Source: Candidatus Fibrimonadaceae bacterium
Lineage (GTDB): Bacteria > Fibrobacterota > Fibrobacteria > Fibrobacterales > Fibrobacteraceae
Assembly (NCBI GenBank): GCA_031281345.1
Contig: JAITFN010000061.1
Location: 35,345 to 99,344 of the forward strand
Direction: 5' to 3'
Length of the DNA: 64,000 bases
Shown in pieces: positions 48,097 to 58,371 of this stretch (position 1 is its first letter; each line of letters begins with the position of its first letter). The notes under the pieces were generated by a model. That model saw only the letters and a list, made by a program, of their open reading frames with translations. It was not told the DNA's origin and searched no databases. The translations under genes were made by a program, and so were the position numbers.

Positions 48097-49242
48097 ATGT
48101 CCACTCACACGCCACTGCCTCCGGGTTTCAAATTGCCGCCTCTTGCTGGCAGCACGGAGGAATTTTTTGTAAATATGGGACCTCAGCACCCAAGCACGCA
48201 CGGCGCGCTTAGGCTTGTTTTGCGTTTGGATGGCGAAACAATAGTGGAAATTGTACCGCATTTTGGCTATATACACAGGGGTTTGGAAAAGCAGGCAGAA
48301 AGCGAAACTTACATTCAATACATTCACCTAACAGATAGGCAAGATTATTTAACCTCGCACCAAAACAACCATTGCGTATGCCTAGCAATAGAAAAAGCTA
48401 TGGGCATTGGCGTTCCAGAACGCGGCGAATACATAAGGGTTATGCTCTGCGAACTTAACCGCATAGCTTCGCATTTGGTTTTTTACGCCTGTTTTGGCGG
48501 CGATTTGGGTGGGCAAACCGCACTGCTTTACGGATTCAAGGAACGCGAGATGGTTCACGATATTTTTGAAGAGGTGTGCGGTCAGCGTTTGACGATGAAT
48601 TATCTTAGACCCGGCGGCTCTTCTAAAGATGTTCCAGATACCTTCATTCCAAGGGTTAAAGCTTTTTTGAAACACATGAAACCCACAATGAAAGATTACG
48701 AAACTCTGCTTACAAAAAATGTGATAGTGCTGTTTCGCTCGCAGGGAATAGGGGTTCTCTCAAAAGAAAGGGCTGTTGCGCTCGGCTGTTCCGGTCCGGT
48801 TTTGAGGGCAAGCGGCATTAATTACGATGTTCGCAAAAATGACCCTTATTCAATTTACAGTTCCTTCAATTTCAACATTCCTGTTGCAACCGAGGGCGAC
48901 TGCTATGCTCGCTATGTTGTGCGTATGCAAGAGATTTACGAGTCCATGAAAATTTTGGAGCAGTGCATAGAGAAGTTCCCAAGCGGTCCCTATCGTTCCA
49001 AGCCTTCGCCAAGTTATAAACTACCTCAAGGCAGCTATTATGCCCAAACAGAAACGGCAAAAGGCATTTATGGCACATACATAATCGCAGACAAAGGCGA
49101 CAAACCGTACCGCATCCACACTAGGAGTCCGAGCTTTGCAAATTTGATGTCATTGAATGAGATGAGCAAGGGGCATAAAGTTTCTGATTTGGTTACGATA
49201 ATGGCAACTCTAGATCCAGTTATACCTGAGATTGATAGGTGA
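48097..49242 (+). CDS. nuoD: NADH-quinone oxidoreductase subunit D
   Basis: VNMGPQHPSTHGALRLVLRLDGE; PHFGYIHRGLEKQAE; RLTMNYLRPGGSSKDVPD; FANLMSLNEMSKGHKVSDLVTIMATLDPVIPEIDR. Confidence 0.95.
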   Translation: MSTHTPLPPGFKLPPLAGSTEEFFVNMGPQHPSTHGALRLVLRLDGETIVEIVPHFGYIHRGLEKQAESETYIQYIHLTDRQDYLTSHQNNHCVCLAIEKAMGIGVPERGEYIRVMLCELNRIASHLVFYACFGGDLGGQTALLYGFKEREMVHDIFEEVCGQRLTMNYLRPGGSSKDVPDTFIPRVKAFLKHMKPTMKDYETLLTKNVIVLFRSQGIGVLSKERAVALGCSGPVLRASGINYDVRKNDPYSIYSSFNFNIPVATEGDCYARYVVRMQEIYESMKILEQCIEKFPSGPYRSKPSPSYKLPQGSYYAQTETAKGIYGTYIIADKGDKPYRIHTRSPSFANLMSLNEMSKGHKVSDLVTIMATLDPVIPEIDR

Positions 49243-49279
49243 GTTAATCTTTCTATATTTCACTATATAAGGAGTTAAA

Positions 49280-49501
49280 ATGACCGTTGCAGCAATGTTG
49301 ATGAAAGAAATAGAAACTCTACCAGAGGAGTCTGCAAAAGCGGCTCTTGATTTTGTTTTGTTTTTGAGAAATAAAGCGAACTTAAATATATATACTAATT
49401 TTGAGCAAGTAGCAACGGAGAAGTTTCCAGGTATGGATAAACCTGTTCATTTAGGATTTGATTTGAAGAAAATTTCAAGAGAAGAACTTTATGAAAGATA
49501 A
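49280..49501 (+). CDS. VapB/DUF2281-like antitoxin
   Basis: Small ORF overlapping a PIN-domain gene; IETLPEESAKAALDFVLFLRNK. Confidence 0.7.
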   Translation: MTVAAMLMKEIETLPEESAKAALDFVLFLRNKANLNIYTNFEQVATEKFPGMDKPVHLGFDLKKISREELYER

Positions 49502-49907
49502 AATTTTTGTAGATACGAATGTTTTTATTTATGCTTATTCCGATGACGATATACCAAAACATAAAACAGCAAAAACTCTTCTGCAAAATGATTTAGCAGA
49601 AGATTTTGTTATTGTCAGTACTCAAATACTTAATGAATTTTATTCGGTGATGTCAAAAAGCAAATCATCTCACCAAGAGATAGCTAGTTATGTGAAAGAA
49701 ATTGCAAAACAGACTTATGTGAAATCAGTTACTATAGAAAGCATTGAACTATGTTTAAGAATTAAAGAGAAATATCGTTTTTCTTGGTGGGATTCTTTGG
49801 TTTTAACTTCTGCATTAGAAAATGAATGTTCAGTTTTGTATTCAGAAGATTTACAGCACGGACAGATTATAGAATCTTCGTTAAAAATAATTAATCCATT
49901 TACTTAA
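49491..49907 (+). CDS. PIN-domain (VapC-like) toxin
   Basis: DKIFVDTNVFIYAYSDDDIPKHKTA; FSWWDSLVLTSALENECSVLYSEDLQHGQ. Confidence 0.9.
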   Translation: MKDKIFVDTNVFIYAYSDDDIPKHKTAKTLLQNDLAEDFVIVSTQILNEFYSVMSKSKSSHQEIASYVKEIAKQTYVKSVTIESIELCLRIKEKYRFSWWDSLVLTSALENECSVLYSEDLQHGQIIESSLKIINPFT

Positions 49908-49913
49908 AGAATT

Positions 49914-50069
49914 TTAGCGACAGTTAGTAAAAATTTCATTTTTTCCCATTGAGTCAAAGTCAGCAGGAACGGAGATTTTGCCTTCCAAAAATCCTATTCT
50001 TTGTTTTTTGACAATAGGCTTGGCGGCTTTGGTTATTGTTTTTATCTTTTTAATGTTGTATTGTTGCAT
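49914..50069 (-). CDS. Orphan antitoxin-like small ORF
   Basis: 51 aa MQQYNIKKIKTITKAAKPIVKKQRIGFLEGKISVPADFDSMGKNEIFTNCR; the G-(F/K)-x-x-GKI-VP-DFD signature is typical of antitoxins. Confidence 0.5.
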   Translation of the reverse strand: MQQYNIKKIKTITKAAKPIVKKQRIGFLEGKISVPADFDSMGKNEIFTNCR

Positions 50070-50092
50070 AGTACTCCTAAATAAAGATATCC

Positions 50093-50158
50093 TTATCTTC
50101 TATCTATGTTTATAGATTCCAACAAAGAATATTCAATTTTAAGTTCTGGTAAATTCAT
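50093..50158 (-). pseudogene. 21-aa ORF coupled to antitoxin-like ORF; possible toxin remnant
   Basis: MNLPELKIEYSLLESINIDRR*; ATGA overlap with 50155 ORF. Confidence 0.25.
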
Positions 50159-50286
50159 AATATTTCTTCCCTATATAAATTATTCTCTAAGGGAATATCT
50201 TCGCATTCAACAAAAGTATCATCTTTTATTGAACCGCTCAATTCTTGTAATTTTTCTAGGTAGCTTTTTTTATTCTCAATTTCCAT
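50155..50286 (-). CDS. Antitoxin-like small ORF without recognisable toxin
   Basis: 43 aa MEIENKKSYLEKLQELSGSIKDDTFVECEDIPLENNLYREEIL. Confidence 0.45.
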   Translation of the reverse strand: MEIENKKSYLEKLQELSGSIKDDTFVECEDIPLENNLYREEIL

Positions 50287-50359
50287 TGTAAATACCTCTA
50301 ACGAAAAACATATTTTTCTCCAATTTGAAAGGCAATTTATAATAATATAAAAATATTTA

Positions 50360-52273
50360 TCATTTGTGAGTGAGTTTGAAAGATTTTACTTCAGAAATAA
50401 AATTTATGGAATTAATTTTTTTATCCAAAGAATTAAATTCTTGCTTTAATTCATATAATTCTGTCCCAGGAGTAATAACTTCGTCTTTATAATTCGTATA
50501 ATACCTAATGAGTTTAACAATACGTGGGTTATTAATTTTTAAGTCATTAAAATTTGCTTTATGAATTATATCTAAAGCTTCTATTTTATCGTCACCTTCT
50601 AAAGAATCAAACTCTATTTCCCATTTTTTTGTCGAAATTTTATATTCCTTTGTTTCTAACCATTCAAAAAAACTTCTGTATAAAATAAATGTTTCTGGCA
50701 TTTCGAGAATTTTTTTAAATTTAGCCAAATTTTCTCCAAAAGCTCTTCTAAAAAATGACTCACCCCGACCAATTTTCCCTTTAGTGCTATTAAGCACAGC
50801 CTGTACAGCTCTTATATATTTTTTGCACCAATGTTTACCTATGAAATCTCTATTATGAAAATACTTCGGATTTTCTATAGGATGATATTTCATTGGAAAA
50901 GAATAAATTGTAATCTTTAAATCTTCGCACAACTTAATGTTTAACTCCATTCGATTATATAAATCTTCTGGTTTGTCATTAAAATTGTATAACAAATAAT
51001 TTGATAAATTATTTATTTCATATTTCTTTGCTAAATGAATCGCTTTTTCATAAATATTTTTTTGACCCCAATGATCAAAAGCAATACGAAGAGGACGAAT
51101 ATTAATTTCTGCTATTTTCTTGATTTTTTCTTCCGTGGCAAGTCTGGCATCTAGACCTTGGTTAAAATCTACGTAACGAGTTATATTCGATTGCTTAAAT
51201 TGGTTTTTATAAATAGGGTTTACTATCTTATGAAATTTTAAAATAGAACTTTTGGTTGCAGTTTGTTCATATAATAAATTTAATTTTTTTCTTTGTAAAT
51301 AAAAATTGCCTTGCTCTTGTTCATTTAATTTTTCAGATATTTGTTCATATATTTTTAAGATTTTTTTTATGTAAGCCCTATTGTTCCAATTATTTCGTAA
51401 ATTTTTTATAGCAATATTGTATTCATTTATAGATTTATATTTTGTATTTTTTTCAAAACCACACTTTTTTATTTCATCTATAATTTCATCAAACTTATTT
51501 GAAGCAAAAACGTTATCATCCATTAAAAGCAAATTTCTCTTTTTTCCGAATTTTATACTTGCTTTATCTAAAGTTTCTTTTAATGGAATATAATTGCAAT
51601 ATTCATATTCTAGTTTAGGTACGGCACAAAAAGCACATTTATTAACGCACCCCCTTGTTGTATAGGCAAAGTAAGCATTATTAGCTGGATATTTATAATC
51701 TATTTCTTCTAGAATAGAATAATCTAATGGTAAATTATCTACAACATCCCACAAGCCAATATATGGATCAATTTTCGTTTCTTCTTTTATATATTGAGGT
51801 AAAATTGTTGCTGCAATTCCACCGACTTTAATTTCACCTTTTTTACAAAAATGTTTGGCGAAATTTATAGTATCAATGGTTTTTTTCCAATAGAAAGTAA
51901 ATAACGTGGTAATGCAAATTATGTCAAATTGTGGAAAATCTTTATTAATATATCGGTTCCTTAAACCAGATAGAGAATTAAATTCATTGAAATCAGGTAT
52001 TAATTTTAATGAAGCATATCTTCCCGTCTTTATATATTCAGTTAGTTTTGAAAAATGTTTAGCCCATAATAATCTATTAGTATTTTTTTTTCTACTTAAA
52101 ATTTCTTCGCATAATAAATCGGCAGCAAATGACGATAAATCGCCTTTAAAAAAACGTACATCGTATGTATTTCTACGATATTTTCTTTCGCGATAATATG
52201 TAGCAATTTTCATTAAACCCATTGGTGGGTATTTATTGTTGTAATTAGGTTCCAACAATAGAACTTTTTTCAT
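50360..52273 (-). CDS. Radical SAM protein with large internal insertion
   Basis: KVLLLEPNYNNKYPPMGLMKIATYYRE; TTRGCVNKCAFCAVP; LLLMDDNVFAS...VDFNQGLDARLATEEK. Confidence 0.85.
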   Translation of the reverse strand: MKKVLLLEPNYNNKYPPMGLMKIATYYRERKYRRNTYDVRFFKGDLSSFAADLLCEEILSRKKNTNRLLWAKHFSKLTEYIKTGRYASLKLIPDFNEFNSLSGLRNRYINKDFPQFDIICITTLFTFYWKKTIDTINFAKHFCKKGEIKVGGIAATILPQYIKEETKIDPYIGLWDVVDNLPLDYSILEEIDYKYPANNAYFAYTTRGCVNKCAFCAVPKLEYEYCNYIPLKETLDKASIKFGKKRNLLLMDDNVFASNKFDEIIDEIKKCGFEKNTKYKSINEYNIAIKNLRNNWNNRAYIKKILKIYEQISEKLNEQEQGNFYLQRKKLNLLYEQTATKSSILKFHKIVNPIYKNQFKQSNITRYVDFNQGLDARLATEEKIKKIAEINIRPLRIAFDHWGQKNIYEKAIHLAKKYEINNLSNYLLYNFNDKPEDLYNRMELNIKLCEDLKITIYSFPMKYHPIENPKYFHNRDFIGKHWCKKYIRAVQAVLNSTKGKIGRGESFFRRAFGENLAKFKKILEMPETFILYRSFFEWLETKEYKISTKKWEIEFDSLEGDDKIEALDIIHKANFNDLKINNPRIVKLIRYYTNYKDEVITPGTELYELKQEFNSLDKKINSINFISEVKSFKLTHK

Positions 52274-52392
52274 TTAAAGACCTCTTTTATTTTTTGAATA
52301 ATCTTTGCAGTATCATAAGACTCGCCATTCGTTATTTTTCCGAAAAGGCTTGACGTTTTTAAATAAGAATAATTTTGTACTACTATACTCAT
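52270..52392 (-). CDS. 40-aa small ORF translationally coupled to the radical SAM gene
   Basis: MSIVVQNYSYLKTSSLFGKITNGESYDTAKIIQKIKEVFK*; stop overlaps radical SAM ATG; TTTCTATATT ends 8 nt before its ATG. Confidence 0.4.
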   Translation of the reverse strand: MSIVVQNYSYLKTSSLFGKITNGESYDTAKIIQKIKEVFK

Positions 52393-52563
52393 CGGGCTGT
52401 AATATAGAAATTTTAACTATTATTACCTACATTTATCTTTACCAGCTTAGTATTTGGTTATGCTTACCCCTAGGGGGTAGACTCAGGGAACATATTTTCT
52501 ATATTACACTAGCAGTCTGTTGAATACCGATTGTATTATTTTTATTCTTTGAGGAAAGTGGCT

Positions 52564-54216
52564 ATGAAATTAAGCAAATTTGATATAGGTGCAGAGGTTA
52601 TTTCTATTATTACAAAAGGAATATACCCTAACCCTCAAGATGCATTAAGAGAATACATTCAAAATAGCGTTGATGCTCACGCTAAAAAAATACAAGTAAA
52701 AATTCGTCAAGAGTCTATTGTTGTTAAAGATGACGGGAAAGGTATGAATCATGATATACTGAGAAATGCTATTCGCATAGGAGTTTCTGATAAAAATCCA
52801 GCAAAAAATGTTGGATTTATGGGTATTGGCATTTATAGTTCTTTTCATTTATGTGAAAAATTAACAATATATAGTAAAGGAACAGAAAATATTCCTAATA
52901 AGTTAGAAATAAATTTTGGCAATATGAAATCTATATTGAATACACAGAAAGAAAAAAGATTAAATAACAAAATAAAAACTGAAGAACTTATAGATTTACA
53001 AACTTTATTAGAAAATTGTATATCACTAACTGGAAATGGAGCTTTATCCAACGATGAATATCCTAATCAAGGTACCATAATTGAACTTACAGGAATAGAA
53101 CCTGAATTTTATACAGCTCTATCGGATTTTGATACTGTAGCAAATTATTTAAGAAATATTGTTCCCCTTCATTTTGATGATAAAAATTTTAAATATTCTA
53201 GCAAGATAGAAACTGAAATTGCCAAAATATGTAATGAAAAAAAACAAAAATTTGAGCTAATCAATCTATCTCTTCAGGTAAATTCTAAAGTAGAAGATTT
53301 ATATAGACCTTACAAAGATAGCGACTTTAGCTCAGAAATTGAACCTCAAGAACCAGTATTTTTTCCAATTGAAAATGAAGAAACATTTTTTGGAGTTGCC
53401 TGGGGTTGCCTTAATTCGGTCAGAAAAAGATTAGATACAAAAAATTTGAGAGGATTTATCATAAAAAAACAAGGATTTTCAATAGGTAACAGGGAAGAAT
53501 TGGTAAAATATTTTCCACGTAAAAGTACTTTCTTCGATAGATACAGCGGAGAAATTATAATTATAAACCATAAAATACTACCTAATGCCTCTCGTAATGG
53601 CATAGAATATTCTCCATTACGTTCATCTTTTTATGAAGCATTAACAGAGGTAGCTGCTAAGTTTGACGAAAAAGGAAAGGAATATCAAGAATATAATAAA
53701 GGCGATGAAGAATTCGATAACCTTTTTAATTCATTTAATGACGTATTCGGAGCTTATAGTGAATACGAAGAAGATGCTGAGAAACTTGTAGGGACAATAG
53801 TTACACTTAAAAATATGTATGATGAGATTAACGGTAGAATAAAGAGGCGTGGATTTAAAAAAGAAACCGAAAAACTAGCAAAAAAATTACTTGAAAGTAT
53901 AAAAAAATTTGAAATAACTATACAAAATAGAATAACAACTGTTAACGAAAAGAAAAAAAATAAAAAACCAAATATACAAAAAAAAGATATTGCTAAAAAA
54001 ATTTCTAACATAAAATTAAATAATTCCTTGAGTAGCATAAAAAATTACGAAAATTTATATGATTTACTTATTGATATAGATGTAAAAATTGAAGATGATT
54101 TTGCACATATAATTTATTTGATCGATGAAATGTTTATTCAAAAAGTAGCTCAGTCTAAGGCTGAGTATTATCAATTATTACAACAATTTAAAGAAAGAGT
54201 ACAAGAGGACGAATAA
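52564..54216 (+). CDS. GHKL (HSP90/MORC/MutL-like) ATPase
   Basis: YPNPQDALREYIQNSVDAHAKKIQVKI; VKDDGKGMNHDIL; NVGFMGIGIYSSFHLCEKL; SD GAGGAAAG precedes M at 52564. Confidence 0.85.
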   Translation: MKLSKFDIGAEVISIITKGIYPNPQDALREYIQNSVDAHAKKIQVKIRQESIVVKDDGKGMNHDILRNAIRIGVSDKNPAKNVGFMGIGIYSSFHLCEKLTIYSKGTENIPNKLEINFGNMKSILNTQKEKRLNNKIKTEELIDLQTLLENCISLTGNGALSNDEYPNQGTIIELTGIEPEFYTALSDFDTVANYLRNIVPLHFDDKNFKYSSKIETEIAKICNEKKQKFELINLSLQVNSKVEDLYRPYKDSDFSSEIEPQEPVFFPIENEETFFGVAWGCLNSVRKRLDTKNLRGFIIKKQGFSIGNREELVKYFPRKSTFFDRYSGEIIIINHKILPNASRNGIEYSPLRSSFYEALTEVAAKFDEKGKEYQEYNKGDEEFDNLFNSFNDVFGAYSEYEEDAEKLVGTIVTLKNMYDEINGRIKRRGFKKETEKLAKKLLESIKKFEITIQNRITTVNEKKKNKKPNIQKKDIAKKISNIKLNNSLSSIKNYENLYDLLIDIDVKIEDDFAHIIYLIDEMFIQKVAQSKAEYYQLLQQFKERVQEDE

Positions 54217-55227
54217 ATGAAGCAATCATTTAATACAGAAAATAAAAATTTTATTAGGGAAAATTGGAATAAACCAATCATCAAGTTTCTATCAAAACGA
54301 ATAGGAGAAAAATTAATTTATATAGGGCTTCCTTCGCCAGAAGCTGGTGATGTTAAGCAATGGCTTGAACATATTAAATCCATTATAGCTTTTCAATGTA
54401 GAGATTACGGTAAAGCATCAAATCCAAATCAAAATAGAGACCAAATTATAAAATTGGATAATTTTTTAAGAGAATTAGAAAGACAGGAAAAAATAGAAGA
54501 CTATACTATTTACGATGGTTATTTAGAAGAGGTTGTATTAAAAGAATATGATAATTCTCCAAATGAGATAAAATTTAGTCAAGATAAATTTATAACTCTA
54601 TACAATTTGGATTTCTGTAATGATATTGCTTCTCCTATAGAATATACAGATAAAAACGGTAACATTAAAAAAGCATATAAATTTAATGCTATTCAGAAAT
54701 TATTAGGTGTACAAAAATTATTAAGTGAAATTTCTAATAAATTTATTTTTTATTTGACTGTTCATTGTAGTTACAAAGATAAAGAATTACAAGATTTCAT
54801 AAATACAACGGAGAAATCTATTAAAGATTATTTAAAACGGTATTCGTCTTTAAAAGGAGATGATAAGAATGCTGAAATTGTACGTTTATTTGTATGCCAT
54901 AATATTAAAAAATATTTTAGTGCAAATGATTTTTCATATCATATTCTCCCAATAATCAAATATCAAGGCATTGGTAAAACAACTTTGTTACATTTTTCTG
55001 TGATAGGAATTCATCCTGAACCTACAGCAGAAGGAGCTGCTGATTTCCAGCCTTTGGATGAAATTATAAAGAGACCATTCATAACTATAGAAAATGAGCA
55101 ATTTAAATATGAAACTATATTAGAGGAAGAAAATATAGATCCAACTGAAAGAATAGATCCAATAAAGTTATTTGAAAAATCACAAACTTTTAAAAAAATG
55201 TGGAATATAAAAAAATCAAATAAATGA
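54217..55227 (+). CDS. Hypothetical protein, partner of GHKL ATPase
   Basis: Abuts ATPase stop directly; IYIGLPSPEAGDVKQWLEHIKSIIAFQCRDYG...TLYNLDFCND (weak resemblance to a Rossmann-type fold). Confidence 0.6.
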   Translation: MKQSFNTENKNFIRENWNKPIIKFLSKRIGEKLIYIGLPSPEAGDVKQWLEHIKSIIAFQCRDYGKASNPNQNRDQIIKLDNFLRELERQEKIEDYTIYDGYLEEVVLKEYDNSPNEIKFSQDKFITLYNLDFCNDIASPIEYTDKNGNIKKAYKFNAIQKLLGVQKLLSEISNKFIFYLTVHCSYKDKELQDFINTTEKSIKDYLKRYSSLKGDDKNAEIVRLFVCHNIKKYFSANDFSYHILPIIKYQGIGKTTLLHFSVIGIHPEPTAEGAADFQPLDEIIKRPFITIENEQFKYETILEEENIDPTERIDPIKLFEKSQTFKKMWNIKKSNK

Positions 55228-55291
55228 ATTATATTTTTTGTCTTCTGCTAATGCAGAGTACGATCAAACGAAATTTTTCTACCTTACCCCT

Positions 55292-58200
55292 ATGCCTTCT
55301 TCAACCAACACAGCCGACCCTCTCAACGAATACCTCGGCTATCTCTCTGCCCACCCAAACGGCGAAGAAATACAATACCGTACTTCCTTTGAAAATTTTT
55401 TCAATAAAAGCGTTCCCTCTCACTTGGCAAAAAGAAACATAACCGCAATTCAAGAAGACAGGCACAGCGGTATAGATGTTGAAGGCACGCCGGATTTTTT
55501 TGTGTATGAGGATTACGGTTCTCTTTTTAAAAGATTGGTAGGTTTTATAGAGTGCAAAAAGCCTGCGTATAAACTTGAAAAGCTCATTGAAAGCGAGCAA
55601 ATCAAAAATATGCCAAAACCTGTGAGAACATAATAATAACCAATTATCACCGCTTTATTCTTTTGCAAAAAGGCAAGGTGGAACACGATGTTGAACTTTC
55701 AAACGAGCAAAACAGAATTCAAAAGTTTGAAAATTTGCTCCGCGATTTTTATAGCTACGATTATCCCTATATAAAAACGAAAAAATCTTTGGTTTCCGTG
55801 CTTGCTACCCAAAGCTTTTACTATTCCGTTGCTTTGCGTGAATTTATGGCGGACAAGGAAAATGCGGCGGCGAATTTTTATGTGAAGTTCAACGGTCTTT
55901 TTGGTGAGTATCAAAAATCCATAAGCTACCACTATGAATTGGAGGATTTTTGCGACATTTATTCCCAATCGCTGGTTTATGGGCTTATGCTTTCCTGCAT
56001 TGACACCGGGAAAAAACTTGATGAGAAGGAATTGGATTATCTGCGCGGTATTCCAAGCGAATATAAATTGCTTCACGAATTTTTACAGCAAGCCTATGAA
56101 AACCGCGATTTGCCTATGCCTATAAAAATAGCCCTCATAAACATTGGGAAAAATATAAACCTGATAAGCATTGAAGACATACAAAAGGAATTTGCCAAAA
56201 CGAACAATGGCAAGCAAAATATAGTTGTGTATCTCTATGAGGATTTTCTGCAAGAGTATGATAATTTGCGGAAAACCGAGAAGCGAAAAGAAGGCGGAGT
56301 TTATTACACTCCAAGCGAAGTGGCGAATTTCATCGCTCGCAGCGTGAATGGGATTATTAAAACAAAATTTTCTATGCACCACGGTTATCTTTCTCGCAAT
56401 GTGAAAATTTTAGATTTCGCTTGCGGAACAGGAACTTTTTTGCATTCTATTTTTGAGCAAATTATTGGAAGTGATATGGACGATGTGGATAAGGAAATTG
56501 TGAGAAACAAAATTGCGAATGACATTTACGGTTTTGAATTGCTCTTTACGCCATACATAATAGCACATACTATTTTGACACGATTTTTGAAAGAGAAAGG
56601 CATAAAAATAGACGAGCGTTTAGGAATTTATCTAACAAATACGCTTGATATAAGCCAGCATTCAATAAGCAGCTTGTTGCCTTCCTTGAAAAGAGAATAT
56701 GAGAAAGCAATGGAGATAAAAGACCGTGAGCAGATTTTGGCAATTGTGGGAAATCCGCCTTATTTCAACGGCAAGAGCCAAGCGGAAAAAGGGAAGATTG
56801 ATAGTGAATTAAATGAATACAAGAAAGACCTAGATGAAAAGAAAATAAATCTTGACGATTTGTATATAAAGTTTATTCGTTTCGCTGAATGGAAAATTGA
56901 AAGATACGGAGAAGGCGTTGTCGGGATTATTACGAACAATAGCTATCTTGATGGAGTGACGCATAGAAAAATGCGAGAACATTTATATAACACGTTTGAC
57001 GAAATTTACATTGTGAATTTGCACGGCAATGCGCGCAAAGGCGAGATAGATAAAAATATTTTTGACATTATGGTTGGCGTGTCCATTGTGTTTTTTGTGA
57101 AATTGAAGAAGCCCACAAAAAAATGTATTCGGTATTTTTCCACATTGGATAATGATATGATTTCCCGTCAGGAGAAATTATCATTTTTGGAGAATGCAAA
57201 TTTTGAGAAAATAAAATGGAAAAAATTAAATCCAATCAAGCCATATTATTGGTTCGTTGATAAAGATTTGTCCTTGCAAGATGAATACAGCAAATTTTTG
57301 AAAATCACGGATATTTTTGAACATTACAGCAGCGGAATAGAAACAAAAAATGACAAATTTATTTTACATTATTCAAAAAATGATTTGAAAAATGTTGTAA
57401 AAAATCTTATTTCACTTTCCAATGATGAAATTTCAAAAAAATATAATGTTTCAGATAGCAGAGATTGGACTATAGAAAAAGCGAGAGACGATGTGAGAGA
57501 AAATTTTAATCTGCAAAGTGTTTTATACCGCCCATTTGATTATCGCTACACTTCTTTAAGTAAAACTTCAAAGAACTTTATCGCTTATCCTCGTTATGAA
57601 ACAGCCAAGCATTTTGAAAAACAAAACATAGGCTTATGTTTTACTCGTCAAGTATTAGGCGACAACTGGAAAAATATCTTTATATCCGAAAATATAATAG
57701 AGAGTTGTGCAGTTTCGTTAAGATCTCGTGAAAAAACTTATATAGCACCTCTCTACTTATATGAGAAAAGGCAAGGGATTGAAGGGCTTGGAGGAGGCGA
57801 GAGATTTCCAAATTTCACGGACGAATTCAAAAAATTTTTGCGAACTTTTGATTTCAAGCCCAGCCCCGAAAAAATCTTGGCATACATCTACGCCGTATTG
57901 CATTCGCCAGACTATCGCAAAAAATACATAGAATTCCTAAAAACGGATTTCCCCGCTGTGCCATTTACCAAAGATAAAGAAACATTTGAAAAACTCGCAA
58001 AACTTGGGCAAAAGTTAATAGACTTGCATTTACTCAAAAACTTACCAAGCGACAAAGAAATCAAAGCAAAAAACATCCCACAAACGAATTTCACAATAGA
58101 AAGCATCCACCACCACAATGATGAACTTTTCTTGCATACCACTCAAAAACAAAACATCTCATTTTCTGGAGTAACATCCAAAATCTACGACTTTGAAATA

Positions 58201-58371
58201 GGTTCGTACAAACCCATAGAGAAATGGCTCAAATACCGCATAAAAGATGAAGTGTCGCTATGTGCCGAAGATTTGAAGCATTTGAAGGAAATGATTGTTG
58301 CGATAAAGGGGACTTTGGAGGTTATGGGGGAGATTGATTTCACCTTTAAGCGGTTTGACATAAATCACTAA
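55292..58371 (+). pseudogene. Type ISP/IIG restriction-modification enzyme split by a single-base frameshift
   Basis: Nuclease part GIDVEGTPDFFVYEDYGSLFKRLVGFIECKKPAYKLEKLIESEQI; MTase part FACGTGTFLHSIFEQ, AIVGNPPYFNG; adding one A to 55604-55608 restores KKYAKTCENIIITNYHRFILLQKGK. Confidence 0.85.

Noticed and set aside
52531-52563. N-terminal extension MYYFYSLRKVA of the GHKL ATPase in the ORF track
   Set aside because: SD-like GAGGAAAG sits just before the internal ATG at 52564, which begins the conserved domain.
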